DNA from: Runella sp. | Lineage (GTDB): Bacteria > Bacteroidota > Bacteroidia > Cytophagales > Spirosomataceae | NCBI RefSeq assembly: GCF_027484545.1 | Contig: NZ_JAIXST010000063.1 | Coordinates: 1-50,948 of the forward strand | DNA length: 50,948 bases | Direction of reading: 5' to 3' | Shown: piece after piece, positions 7,800-16,156 of the stretch | Layout of the letters: every line of letters starts with the position of its first letter | Numbering within the stretch: position 1 is the stretch's first letter | Notes under the pieces: model-generated | Seen by the model: the letters and a program-made list of their open reading frames with translations, nothing else | Told to the model about the DNA's origin: nothing | The model's database searches: none | Program-made: the position numbers and the translations under genes

Positions 7800-8819
7800 T
7801 TATTTTTTCTTCCGCAAATACACGTTGCCGTTGATAGTGCGAATCAAGATTTTTGTTTGACCTTCATTGAGTACGTATTTTGGGAATCCTTTGTCAGCGT
7901 CGTTCCAAGACAGATAAGAAGTAGGAGCCGCACTGTTAGCTGCGATGTTTGTGTTGTTTGTAGCCCAATCATTTCCACTCCAATAATACACATTTGGAAA
8001 AGCATTAGTAGCGGATGAAGTACTACCCCAGCCTGCATCCTTACCTACACTTTGTCCATTAATCGTAATGGCGCGGGTGCGATCTTTGACAGCATTAGCA
8101 ATTACTTCATCCTGTAATTGTTTAGTTGATTTTTCCTCGGTTTTGGCTGGTTCAATATAAGGTTTCAAATCTAAATCAGTAAACATATTGCCATTGCCTG
8201 ACAAAATACTGAATAATATTTTGGCTTTGTCAGAAACAGAAATATCAATATGACCATTATAATTAACGTTGGATGAAGGTTTATCCGGCATTTTATCGTC
8301 AAAAACCACTTTGATTTTCCCTTGATTAGAATTGGCTACCACCGGGCCGGTTACGTCGGTTAGGGTAATGTCTTCGTAGTTGGTATTGATTTCCAACGGC
8401 CCTTCCATTCCAATAATATGCATTCCTCCTTCGTTACATGAACAGGAGTTGCGCTTCTTTACAACCAATGCCAATTCTTTAGGCATTTTAATTTTGTAAA
8501 GCGCTTTTCCTTTCATTACTACGTTGATTTTGAGCACATCTCCGTTGGGGTAGACGGATAATCCGGCACCCGTGTTATCAATGCCTCCGGCTGACAAAGG
8601 GCGAAGGCCGTCGGCTTCTTTGGGCACACTGGGTACGTTGGTGGCTTCAATGATAATTTCATCGCCGTTGTATCCTTCAATATCCAATTGTTTGGCGTCA
8701 ATGTCCATTATGACTCGTTTATTGGCACCGCTGAACTTGGTTTTATACGTTTTTGCATCTTGGGCATACGTGCTGCCCGCAATTGCCAGGGTGCACACGA
8801 AAAGCATGAATTTTTGCAT
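7800..8819 (-). CDS. secreted DUF4097-like protein
   Basis: A 339-residue protein with signal peptide MQKFMLFVCTLAIAGSTYA. The remainder is rich in short beta-strands and asparagine/glycine turns (ITLTDVTGPVVANSNQGKIKVVFDD, HIDISVSDKAKILFSILSGNGNMFTDLDL), resembling the right-handed beta-helical DUF4097 (putative adhesin) family. A cysteine cluster RNSCSCNEGG sits near residue 125. It is the third gene of a minus-strand set with an ECF sigma factor and anti-sigma factor, so it may be their target or sensor partner in the cell envelope. Family assignment is from repeat pattern, not a conserved active site. Confidence 0.7.
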   Translation of the reverse strand: MQKFMLFVCTLAIAGSTYAQDAKTYKTKFSGANKRVIMDIDAKQLDIEGYNGDEIIIEATNVPSVPKEADGLRPLSAGGIDNTGAGLSVYPNGDVLKINVVMKGKALYKIKMPKELALVVKKRNSCSCNEGGMHIIGMEGPLEINTNYEDITLTDVTGPVVANSNQGKIKVVFDDKMPDKPSSNVNYNGHIDISVSDKAKILFSILSGNGNMFTDLDLKPYIEPAKTEEKSTKQLQDEVIANAVKDRTRAITINGQSVGKDAGWGSTSSATNAFPNVYYWSGNDWATNNTNIAANSAAPTSYLSWNDADKGFPKYVLNEGQTKILIRTINGNVYLRKKK

Positions 8820-8872
8820 GACTTTTATAATTAGTGAATTGTGAATGACTAAATTTTACTGCTATATGCTTC

Positions 8873-9787
8873 TTATTCCGTAATCATGGACAGTTCTCCG
8901 ATGCCGCTTCTGGCCAAAAGCCGCACGGAATTGTCTACTTTTTCGTCTTTCTGAAGTTGTTCAAAAATGGGTAAGCTTTCTTTTGCTTTCATCCGTACGA
9001 GCGTTTCGATGAGCGATGTTTGCTCGGCGGGTTCGTCGGTTTGAGTGAGTTGACTTACTAATACTCGTTTTACTTCGTCGGTTTGTTTAAATCGCTCTAA
9101 GGTTTCGATGGTGGAAAGGCGTACGTTCAAACTTTCATCTTCGCGCAGTGTTTTGATAAGTGCCTGAATCACGGCGGGTTTAGGGTCGTTGAGCGCCGCA
9201 GCGTAATTAAGCCCTTTGAGTCTTTCAGAAGCTGAACGGTCTTTTAACAGGCCCAAAATCACTAATTCCTGCGTCATTTTCATATTGCGACGTAAAGATG
9301 CTATTTGCTGAGCAATGGTTTCGTCTTTCGATTTTTTCTTAGGCTCATCGGCCAAATTGGCTACCTCCGTTATTGATTCCTGTTGCTGTATGGGTTGGAG
9401 GCTGTCAATAGGTTTGGTAACGGGTGGTGCTGCCGTGATGGTACGGTATTCGATTTGGGTAGGAGCCGTTTGGCGGCCTATCCAAAAAGTGAGCGTAATA
9501 CCTGCTATAGCAGCCGCATAACGCATATAATTCTGCCAAGGCTGAGGTTTAAATGCAACTACCGTGGTTTCAAGCATTTTTTCGCCCTGCAATGCCCGAT
9601 AAAACTTCGAATCCATTTCTATATCGGTCTCGGCTTCGACGTTTTGGAGAACTTGCCAAACGCGCCTCAACTCCTCCACTTCTTTCCGCAAAACGGGGTC
9701 GGCACTGAGACGTTGCTCAAAAACGACCCGTTCTGCCTCGGAAAGGTGTCCCAATAGGTAATCGGTTATGATTTGTTCGTTTAACAT
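8873..9787 (-). CDS. anti-sigma factor with C-terminal HEAT-like repeats
   Basis: The N-terminus (ITDYLLGHLSEAERVVFEQRLSADPVLRKEVEELRRVWQVL) matches the zinc-less anti-sigma domain layout. A single membrane segment follows at about 92-104 (YAAAIAGITLTFWIG). The periplasmic part contains HEAT-like helical units with NVRLSTIETLERFKQTDEVKRVLVSQLTQTDEPAEQTSLIETLVRM. The protein should hold the neighbouring ECF sigma factor at the inner membrane and release it on an envelope signal. Its start is 55 bases downstream of the sigma gene's stop. The HEAT-type sensor domain is an unusual but sensible fusion for protein-protein sensing. Confidence 0.8.
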   Translation of the reverse strand: MLNEQIITDYLLGHLSEAERVVFEQRLSADPVLRKEVEELRRVWQVLQNVEAETDIEMDSKFYRALQGEKMLETTVVAFKPQPWQNYMRYAAAIAGITLTFWIGRQTAPTQIEYRTITAAPPVTKPIDSLQPIQQQESITEVANLADEPKKKSKDETIAQQIASLRRNMKMTQELVILGLLKDRSASERLKGLNYAAALNDPKPAVIQALIKTLREDESLNVRLSTIETLERFKQTDEVKRVLVSQLTQTDEPAEQTSLIETLVRMKAKESLPIFEQLQKDEKVDNSVRLLARSGIGELSMITE

Positions 9788-9841
9788 CGCTACAAATATT
9801 TCGCGGCTCTGCCGCTTTTTTTACTGACTCCTAACTCCTCG

Positions 9842-10360
9842 CTACTGACTGCTGACATTGAAATACAGATCCCTCAGTTTTTGCATGGCTCTGAATACTC
9901 GCACTTTTACATTAGCAACGGATAGCCCGAGCGTTTGCCCGATTTCTTCGTAATTCATATTTTGAAACCGACTCAACAACAGCACTTCGCGGTATTGCTC
10001 CGGCAATTGTGCCAGTGCGTGATGTAAGTATTGATGCTGTTCATCGGTTTCGTCGTACGACTCGCCTACGTCAGGAATCTCGGTAAGGTCAGAGAACGTT
10101 GGGTTTTGTTTTAGATGATCAAAAAAAACATTGCGCGCAATTTCCAATATCCACGTTCTGAACGAGGCTCCTTCACGATACGTATGCCGATAGCGTAACA
10201 TGCGCAGAAATACCTGTTGTGTCAAGTCACGGGCATTTTCGCGGTCGTTTTGCCGGTAAAGAAAGAAGTTCAGCAACGACTTCTTGTAACGTTCGTACAA
10301 GATAGCCGCCTTGTCTAAATCTCCTTGGCTTACGGCATACATGGCCTGTTCGTCGGTCAT
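9842..10360 (-). CDS. ECF-type RNA polymerase sigma factor
   Basis: A 172-residue sigma-70 family protein with region 2 (LYERYKKSLLNFFLYRQNDRENARDLTQQVFLRMLRY, FRTWILEIARNVFFDHLK) and region 4 (LAQLPEQYREVLLLSRFQNMNYEEIGQTLGLSVANVKVRVFRAMQKLRDL). The helix-turn-helix in region 4 is intact. It heads a three-gene minus-strand set with its anti-sigma factor and a secreted protein. The last codons (VSSQ) come from a GTCAGCAGTCAGTAG tract that continues as a direct-repeat motif beyond the stop, so the C-terminal few residues may be recent. Confidence 0.92.
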   Translation of the reverse strand: MTDEQAMYAVSQGDLDKAAILYERYKKSLLNFFLYRQNDRENARDLTQQVFLRMLRYRHTYREGASFRTWILEIARNVFFDHLKQNPTFSDLTEIPDVGESYDETDEQHQYLHHALAQLPEQYREVLLLSRFQNMNYEEIGQTLGLSVANVKVRVFRAMQKLRDLYFNVSSQ

Positions 10361-10483
10361 GGGCTGATTGGGTTTTCATGAAGAGATTACTGAACCAAGG
10401 CAAGAAGGTTACAAAATAGAAGAAAAAAATTATGAAATGGGAAGCAGCTCGTTTATAATAAGCCATAAAATGGAGCCATAAAA

Positions 10484-10526
10484 AAGCAAAAAGCGGCAAT
10501 TCTACTAAAATTGCCGCTTTTTGCTT
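10484..10526 (-). terminator. terminator of the first glycan cluster
   Basis: An 18-base stem (AAGCAAAAAGCGGCAATT and its complement) with a 7-base loop lies just after the stop of the last gene of the minus-strand cluster. Confidence 0.8.
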
Positions 10527-10554
10527 CTCAAATTATCTCTGGATCAATAGCTCG

Positions 10555-11319
10555 TTAACCAGCCGCCTGTTTCTGGGCCAAGTTCGCTTTCTTCTTGTAA
10601 TCACCACGAGAGAAGGTCTTTTCGATGAAACAGTACATCAATATAAAAAAGTAACGGCTACCCATTTCTTTGATTTTCAACTTCGATTCACCGTATTTTC
10701 GATTGGTCCAACTATTGGGTACCACGGCGTAATTATAGCCTCTTACAATGGCTTTTAAGGGTAATTCGACTGTCAGATTGAAGTGCGGGGATAAGAAAGG
10801 CTTCAGCCCTTCCATGGTTTCACGCTTGTAGAGTTTGAAGGCGTTAGTGGTATCGTTGTATTTAATTCCCATTACCATCCGAATGATGAAATTAGCCAAA
10901 CGATTGATTACTTTTTTTACGGTAGGATAATCATAGACTTTTCCGCCTTTTCCCCAACGTGTCCCAAATACCGCATCATAGTCGCCTTCCACCATCTTTT
11001 TGTAAAACTTCACTAAATCTTCGGGGTCGTCAGAAAGGTCGGCCATAAAAACAGCTACGCAGTCGCCCGAAAAGCGCTCAAGCCCATATCGAACAGCATA
11101 ACCAAATCCATTAGGGCCGAGGTTGGTTTCAAAAACTAAGGTAGGTATGTCTTTTGATAAGCCTTCCAGCACTTTTAGCGTGCTATCCTTAGAATTATCG
11201 TTCGTAACCCAAATTTCGTGAGGAATGTTATATTTTGATAGTGCCGCATACAGTGTCAGCAGTGTTTGCGGCAGAGAATCTTGTTCGTTATAGGCAGGAA
11301 TGACGACGCTCAATTTCAT
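10555..11319 (-). CDS. family 2 glycosyltransferase (DPM1-like)
   Basis: A 254-residue GT-A fold enzyme. It has VVIPAYNEQDSLPQTL at the N-terminus, the nucleotide-binding WVTNDNSKDST, and the metal-binding region AVFMADLSDDPEDL. Homologues transfer a sugar from a nucleotide donor to polyprenyl phosphate. The C-terminal part (GSRYFFILMYCF) has at most one weak membrane helix, so attachment is likely peripheral. It is the last gene of the first polysaccharide cluster and is followed by a strong terminator. A G-rich palindromic repeat at 11328-11368 separates it from the gene before it. Confidence 0.88.
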   Translation of the reverse strand: MKLSVVIPAYNEQDSLPQTLLTLYAALSKYNIPHEIWVTNDNSKDSTLKVLEGLSKDIPTLVFETNLGPNGFGYAVRYGLERFSGDCVAVFMADLSDDPEDLVKFYKKMVEGDYDAVFGTRWGKGGKVYDYPTVKKVINRLANFIIRMVMGIKYNDTTNAFKLYKRETMEGLKPFLSPHFNLTVELPLKAIVRGYNYAVVPNSWTNRKYGESKLKIKEMGSRYFFILMYCFIEKTFSRGDYKKKANLAQKQAAG

Positions 11320-11327
11320 ATATGTAG

Positions 11328-11368
11328 CAGCCCCCCACCCGCAGCGGCGGACCGTCCCAATGGGGGAG
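11328..11368. repeat. G-rich REP-like palindrome
   Basis: A 41-base element with ends CAGCCCCCCACCC and TGGGGGAG and a GC-rich core GCAGCGGCGGACCG. Read on the minus strand it aligns with the element inside the glycosyltransferase gene at 17249-17297 (shared GGACGG, CCGCC, TGCGG, GGGCTG blocks). It lies in the 102-base gap between two GT2 genes. Confidence 0.7.
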
Positions 11369-11421
11369 TTTGTTTATGGTTAATCTGCGAGGATTGTGCA
11401 GTAAATTTGGGTTATTTTACC

Positions 11422-12237
11422 CTAATTTCCAATTTTTTCCAGCAAACGGTCGTATTTTTGAAGTGTTTTTTGAACGGTAGCATCGTATCGAAAACCAAGC
11501 CATTCATTTACATCTGCAAACATTTGGCGACGATTTTTAAGAAAAAACGAATTGGTTACGGCATGAACGTTGCTCAATCCTCCGCGGTGTTTGCGGTATT
11601 TTCCCATGATCTCTGGCAAATAGCCAATCTCCCCCCGCGCTGCCAATTGAATCACCAAGGCCCAATCGCCGGCAGCCGCTCGTTGATGCCATTCAGCAAA
11701 ATCTTCGGTACGAAAAAAATTGCGATACATCAAACTGGCCGTCCCCACAAACCAACGATCTTCTAGCAAGTCTTCTATTCCCGAAATGATTTTTTGGTCT
11801 GTTGAATTGAACGAATAACTCGGAGAGCCGTCTTCATAAATCACTTCCAAATCGTGGTGGCAAATGGAGAAATCGGGGTTGTTTTCTAAAAAATCAACTT
11901 GTTTTTGAAGTTTAAACGGGTCCGTCCAGTAATCATCCCCTTCGCACAGCGCTACATAATCGCCGGCACAGGCTTTGAGCAAAAAGAGCACATTATTTCG
12001 TCCGCCAAATTCACGCGGTTCGTGGGGACCTAAGTTTTCGGAATGAAGGTAGGCGCGAATTTTATCGGGAAAGCGCTGGGCGTATTCTTGAATAATGGCA
12101 GGGGCCTTATCGGTAGAAGCGTCATCCCCAATGATAATCTCAAATGAAAAGTTCGTCTGTTGCATCAATGCTCCTTCGAGCATTTGGACGATGTACTTTT
12201 CGTGATTGTAAGTAGGAACGCAAACGCTGACTTTCAT
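11422..12237 (-). CDS. family 2 glycosyltransferase
   Basis: A 271-residue GT-A enzyme with VCVPTYNHEKYIVQMLEGAL, IGDDASTD and the donor/metal motif ALCEGDDYWTDPFKLQKQV. This motif set is common in transferases that decorate surface glycans in Bacteroidota. It overlaps the preceding gene by four bases (ATGA), indicating translational coupling. The upstream neighbour has the same architecture (GDDYWT-P-KLQKQVDF, HPDFS-C-H), so the two look like tandem duplicates that have diverged. The sugar donor is unknown. Confidence 0.9.
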   Translation of the reverse strand: MKVSVCVPTYNHEKYIVQMLEGALMQQTNFSFEIIIGDDASTDKAPAIIQEYAQRFPDKIRAYLHSENLGPHEPREFGGRNNVLFLLKACAGDYVALCEGDDYWTDPFKLQKQVDFLENNPDFSICHHDLEVIYEDGSPSYSFNSTDQKIISGIEDLLEDRWFVGTASLMYRNFFRTEDFAEWHQRAAAGDWALVIQLAARGEIGYLPEIMGKYRKHRGGLSNVHAVTNSFFLKNRRQMFADVNEWLGFRYDATVQKTLQKYDRLLEKIGN

Positions 12238-13205
12238 CGAGCAGATTCTTTGAGACGGTGCGGCAAAAGTGCAAAAAAGCTATAAACACTCATTATCCAT
12301 TTGGGTGTAATATAATCTCGAATTACTTCTTTGGAAACGTCTTTACTTGGTTTGCCCAAATTTAAGTACTTCAATGCCAACCCTGCACGACGAAAGTAAC
12401 TTTTTTGGTATTGTCGCGCATCCAACATCATTCTATAATACCGTGCAATATTACGCTTCAGCGTTTTATTGTGTTGGTAATCAAGTTCTTTGTTGATTCC
12501 TTCATACATCTGAATTCGATTTTGTAGAAATCTGGCATCGCGATAATGGTCTCTAAAACTGGCACCACCTCGGTTTTTGCGATAGACTGACATCACACCG
12601 GGTACATAACCAATCGGACCCTGTTTTGCCAAAATTACATACCGAGGAATATCTCCGCTGGTTGACTGTAAAAACCATTGAGGATAATACATCAGCCCGT
12701 TTTTAAATAGAACAGCAGAAGTAGCCATGAACCAAATTTCGTCTTCTCCAATCAAATCCTCTACGGTAATTACCGTTTTTTGGTCATGCGCATTGAGTTC
12801 GTGTGCCGAACTGCCGTCTTCGTACGTAACGAGTGCATTGTGAAAACAGGCTGAAAAATCGGGGTGGGCTTCCATAAAGTCCACCTGTTTTTGCAGCTTT
12901 TGAGGATGAGTCCAATAATCGTCCCCATCCATGGGCGCAATGTACTTTCCCTGCGCCAATTTGAGAGTTTCAATGGTATTGAAAAGGCCATTTTGCCCTA
13001 AATTCTTGGAATGCAAAATGGCCTTTACTTTACCGGGATAGGTATTTTGGTACGAGGAAATTACTTCCTGAGCACCATCGGTAGAACAATCATCGCCCAC
13101 CAATATTTCAAAATCAAAATCGGTTTCCTGAGTAAGGGCGCTTTCGATGGCCTTACCGATGAAGTCTTTCTGGTTGTAGGTGAGAATAACGACGCTTACT
13201 TTCAT
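12234..13205 (-). CDS. family 2 glycosyltransferase (tandem paralogue)
   Basis: A 323-residue GT-A enzyme with VVILTYNQKDFIGKAIESAL, VGDDCSTDG and APMDGDDYWTHPQKLQKQVDF. It is related along its first 250 residues to the next gene downstream, and carries a C-terminal extension with basic residues (YFRRAGLALKYLNLGKPSKD) that could touch the membrane. Its ATG overlaps the stop of the dioxygenase gene by one base (TAATG), and its own end overlaps the next start. The three genes are therefore almost certainly co-translated. Confidence 0.9.
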   Translation of the reverse strand: MKVSVVILTYNQKDFIGKAIESALTQETDFDFEILVGDDCSTDGAQEVISSYQNTYPGKVKAILHSKNLGQNGLFNTIETLKLAQGKYIAPMDGDDYWTHPQKLQKQVDFMEAHPDFSACFHNALVTYEDGSSAHELNAHDQKTVITVEDLIGEDEIWFMATSAVLFKNGLMYYPQWFLQSTSGDIPRYVILAKQGPIGYVPGVMSVYRKNRGGASFRDHYRDARFLQNRIQMYEGINKELDYQHNKTLKRNIARYYRMMLDARQYQKSYFRRAGLALKYLNLGKPSKDVSKEVIRDYITPKWIMSVYSFFALLPHRLKESAR

Positions 13206-14041
13206 TATACAGCAGGGGCTGGTGAGGCAAAAACTGTTTCCAGTTGTTCAACTGTTGGGAAGTTGGGAGTTACGAGCTCTGCTTCCGGTTTATAAATATA
13301 GGCCATTGGATAACCACGCTCGATAAACGTTGGCTCCGCTAAATTGTTATATCTCAATTGTACCGACCAACGGATGTTTTTAGTAATGTTATTGCCCGAT
13401 TGATGGACCAAAAAGGCAGAAAATATCAATAAGTCGCCTACTTGAAACTCAGTTTGGACAAAACTTTCATCGCTAAGTTCGGCGGTAATTCCTCCTTGAT
13501 AACCCGAAGTACTTGAGGCCAATAGACCCGTTTTGTGGCTTTTAGGAATCACTTGCAAAGCTCCTAAATCTGCTCCAGCATCCACCAATGGAAACCAGAT
13601 GACCGTGCTGTCCAACGAGCCCTGTCCCGTGCGCCAATCTTGGTGAGCGTCGAGTTTCCAGTGTTTACTGCCATCTTTTGAAAGAAAACGGCTGTTGAAC
13701 TGCATCGCAGGACGTGCGCCAACGACGGGTTGTTCGATACCAATGTCTTTTAATAGATTAACAATTTTTTCACTAACTCCAAATTGATGAAGAGAAAGGC
13801 AATGCTGTACTGTCAGACCCGTGTTACGAAAAGCGGTAAAATCTTTCTCAAAAAACTCAAACATCGCGTTTTCAAATTCATCAAGGTTGTCAATATCAAC
13901 CGTACGTCCTGTTACGTGTTTGATTTGGGTCGCAAAAATTTCACGAGCCTCGCGATAGATGTTTTCTACCACACTTTTATCTAAGAAATTACGGATAAGC
14001 AAAAAGCCCTCTTGACGAAACTGCTCTACTAGTGTTGACAT
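13205..14041 (-). CDS. phytanoyl-CoA dioxygenase (PhyH) family protein
   Basis: A 278-residue Fe(II)/2-oxoglutarate-dependent oxygenase. The metal triad is visible as His133 and Asp135 in LDAHQDWRTGQGS and His213 in FLVHQSGN. Arg224 in NIRWSVQLRYNN is placed to bind 2-oxoglutarate. Family members hydroxylate unactivated carbons of lipids, amino acids or natural products. Its position at the head of a tightly coupled run with two GT2 genes suggests modification of a sugar or a small group on the surface glycan. That is an inference, and no substrate can be read. Confidence 0.85.
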   Translation of the reverse strand: MSTLVEQFRQEGFLLIRNFLDKSVVENIYREAREIFATQIKHVTGRTVDIDNLDEFENAMFEFFEKDFTAFRNTGLTVQHCLSLHQFGVSEKIVNLLKDIGIEQPVVGARPAMQFNSRFLSKDGSKHWKLDAHQDWRTGQGSLDSTVIWFPLVDAGADLGALQVIPKSHKTGLLASSTSGYQGGITAELSDESFVQTEFQVGDLLIFSAFLVHQSGNNITKNIRWSVQLRYNNLAEPTFIERGYPMAYIYKPEAELVTPNFPTVEQLETVFASPAPAV

Positions 14042-14150
14042 CTTACTGATTAGTTTGGTTTAACAACCCTCAATGTTACCACATAACTCCCTTTTAAAGA
14101 ATGACATTGGTCAAAACCAAAAGATAAAGTTACAATAAACGTTCCAAATT

Positions 14151-15086
14151 TTAATCTTCCCAAACTGCATACGCAAACCCTGCCGCCCCGAAACCATTGC
14201 CGTTATACAACAGATATTTTTTGCCTTTGTATTCGTAGTAATTGGCGTAATTAATCATTTGATAATCAAAATCCTCGGGATTCTCTGATTTATGAATTCC
14301 TACCAAATGGTCTTTACGCTCCCAATGTTCTCCGTCCACCGATTCTGCATAGCCCAGCCGATAACTTTGGTTACGGTCGGTACGGTAGTCACGAGTATGA
14401 CGGTAGGAATAGTACATTTTGTAAAGACCATCTTCTTTAAAAACGCTCGGGCGACCTACTGCGTGTAGAAAATCGTCGAAATCAAGCGTTGGTACGTCGC
14501 TGATAGTCCAGTGTATACCGTCGGTTGAAGTAGCCGATTGTCCTCGATAATAAGGTTCAGGATAGCCGTGAATGTACTCGCACTTATGGCCCGAAATATA
14601 CCACATGCGCCACGTTCCATCCTCTTCACGAATCACCGAAGGTTGCGCCGCCCAAATAGGATTTTGAATACTGCGATCCATAATAGGCCCCACAAACATC
14701 TTTTTAAAGGTCAATCCCCCATCGTGACTAACTGACAGTCCCATCGAAAGGCGATATGAATTATAAGTACGGTTCCAACCCGTGTAATACAGCCAAATGT
14801 CGCCATTGGGCATATCTACAAACCACGCCGGCATGGAGCCCGTTTCGTCATATTCACCGGGACCGCCCAATTCTAAAACAGGTCTGTCGTGGATGTACAA
14901 AATTTTGGTGGGGTCGTCGTAATCTACGTCAATAAACGTAGGCTGCGAGTACCCTTGGTCGTTGCGCGATGAAAAATAGATCCGTAAAAAATCGGGATGT
15001 TTATAAGCAAACGGTACCTGTGCGTGCGAACGGCTATGCGCCATCGAACCGTCAGGTTTATAAATAACTCCTTTTTTTTGCCACAT
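14151..15086 (-). CDS. five-bladed beta-propeller, glycosidase-related protein
   Basis: A 311-residue cytoplasmic-looking protein with no signal peptide. Recurrent blade motifs (QPTFIDVDYDDP, GDIWLYYTGWN, LSMGLSVSHDGGLTFKK, WRMWYISGHK, SATSTDGIHWT, LYKMYYSYRHTRDY, LGYAESVDGEHWERKD, KKYLLYNGNGFG) match the five-bladed propeller of GH43/GH32/GH130-type proteins found in polysaccharide clusters. Residues DxxS and EDG motifs are present, but I cannot assign catalytic acids. It could be a phosphorylase, a hydrolase or a non-catalytic glycan-binding protein. Confidence 0.75.
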   Translation of the reverse strand: MWQKKGVIYKPDGSMAHSRSHAQVPFAYKHPDFLRIYFSSRNDQGYSQPTFIDVDYDDPTKILYIHDRPVLELGGPGEYDETGSMPAWFVDMPNGDIWLYYTGWNRTYNSYRLSMGLSVSHDGGLTFKKMFVGPIMDRSIQNPIWAAQPSVIREEDGTWRMWYISGHKCEYIHGYPEPYYRGQSATSTDGIHWTISDVPTLDFDDFLHAVGRPSVFKEDGLYKMYYSYRHTRDYRTDRNQSYRLGYAESVDGEHWERKDHLVGIHKSENPEDFDYQMINYANYYEYKGKKYLLYNGNGFGAAGFAYAVWED

Positions 15087-15104
15087 AGTTTTTGAGTACT
15101 AATG

Positions 15105-15167
15105 GAACACGGATTGAACAGATAATACGGATTTTAAAACCTGTATAAATCTGTTCAATCCGTGTTC
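15105..15167. repeat. 19-base perfect inverted repeat
   Basis: GAACACGGATTGAACAGAT (15105-15123) and its exact complement (15149-15167) flank 25 AT-rich bases. The right arm reaches into the stop codon of the methyltransferase gene. It could end the upstream transcript, but the form (ACACGGATT core) looks like a dispersed repeat. Confidence 0.85.
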
Positions 15168-16051
15168 TATTTTAATTCACTTTTTTCTGCTCTCAGTTTC
15201 CAGTTATCCACAAAATCCTTGCCCGGAATAGGCAACTCAACATCAATTTCAGGTGCTTTGGCAGCCACGGTATATTGCATGACATAGAAACAGTTACCAA
15301 AAATATAATGGAGTTTGAAGTTTTCTACTCTATCCGGCAAATCTTCAAACGGTACTTCAGCATGAAAAAGAGGATTAGCTTTCCATAGAATTTCGTAGGT
15401 AGGTTCTTTCCGCAGCCAAGGGGCCATACTTTCATCACCAATCACTACTTTGCCACCCACTTTCACCACGCGAGTCAATTCGGCAAACGCTTTTTTACGC
15501 TCAGAAAATGTATTGATACCTCCAAAGTGGAAAACTGAATCGAATGTTCCGTCGGGAAATGGTAGATAAGAACCATTTCCCAAGAAATAATGCACATCGA
15601 CCTCTTTGGGTTGGAGTTTTTGGGTAGCCAATCGTAACATATTGGGTGATAAGTCTGAAAGTACTGCTGTACCGCCCGGGCTGATTTGGTCAATTATCAA
15701 TGCTGAATCTTTACCGGTTCCCGCCCCTACTTCCAACACCGTTTGTCTGGGCTTTAAATCCATCAGCCCAATCATAAATTGACGGGTAGCCGCTTCATCT
15801 GAATGATTGAGCGTTTCAAAAACCCAAGATACTCCTCGGTCATAGCGTTGATAAGCTTGGTCGTACAGGTATTGCTCACGGGCATCGTCGGCAAACAATT
15901 CGCGTGGGTGAACCATGTCAACAATCCCCGAATCCAATACCGGATAAACGGTGCCATCGGGAGCGGTGAGCGATAAGCCATTGTCGGCAATTTGTAATGG
16001 CTGTCCCGTATTTGGACTAACCAACGATTCAAGGAATTGAGTATGTGTCAT
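15167..16051 (-). CDS. class I SAM-dependent methyltransferase
   Basis: A 294-residue protein with a short N-terminal Trm112-like beta region (SPNTGQPLQIADNGLSLTAPDGTVYPVLDSGIVDM) lacking zinc cysteines, then a Rossmann methyltransferase fold. Motif I is VLEVGAGTGKDSALI, motif II AVLSDLSPNMLRLA, and the post-motif FPDGTFDSVFHFGGINTF. This layout is typical of UbiE/SAM-type small-molecule methyltransferases in glycan or natural-product clusters. It probably methylates a sugar or linker; the acceptor is unknown. Its 3' end runs into a 19-base inverted repeat. Confidence 0.88.
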   Translation of the reverse strand: MTHTQFLESLVSPNTGQPLQIADNGLSLTAPDGTVYPVLDSGIVDMVHPRELFADDAREQYLYDQAYQRYDRGVSWVFETLNHSDEAATRQFMIGLMDLKPRQTVLEVGAGTGKDSALIIDQISPGGTAVLSDLSPNMLRLATQKLQPKEVDVHYFLGNGSYLPFPDGTFDSVFHFGGINTFSERKKAFAELTRVVKVGGKVVIGDESMAPWLRKEPTYEILWKANPLFHAEVPFEDLPDRVENFKLHYIFGNCFYVMQYTVAAKAPEIDVELPIPGKDFVDNWKLRAEKSELK

Positions 16052-16091
16052 TATGTATGAATATTCTAAGGATTCAAAATTAGCTTAACTT

Positions 16092-16144
16092 TTAAACTTT
16101 GACAAAGTTCGGAACTGGGGCGCATAGCCTTTGTCAAAGTTTAA
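16092..16144. repeat. 16-base perfect inverted repeat
   Basis: TTAAACTTTGACAAAG (16092-16107) and its exact complement (16129-16144) flank a 21-base centre, between the methyltransferase start and the polytopic glycosyltransferase stop. It could form a terminator-like hairpin, but there is no T tract of note. Confidence 0.8.
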
Positions 16145-16156
16145 TGGTACCACAAC

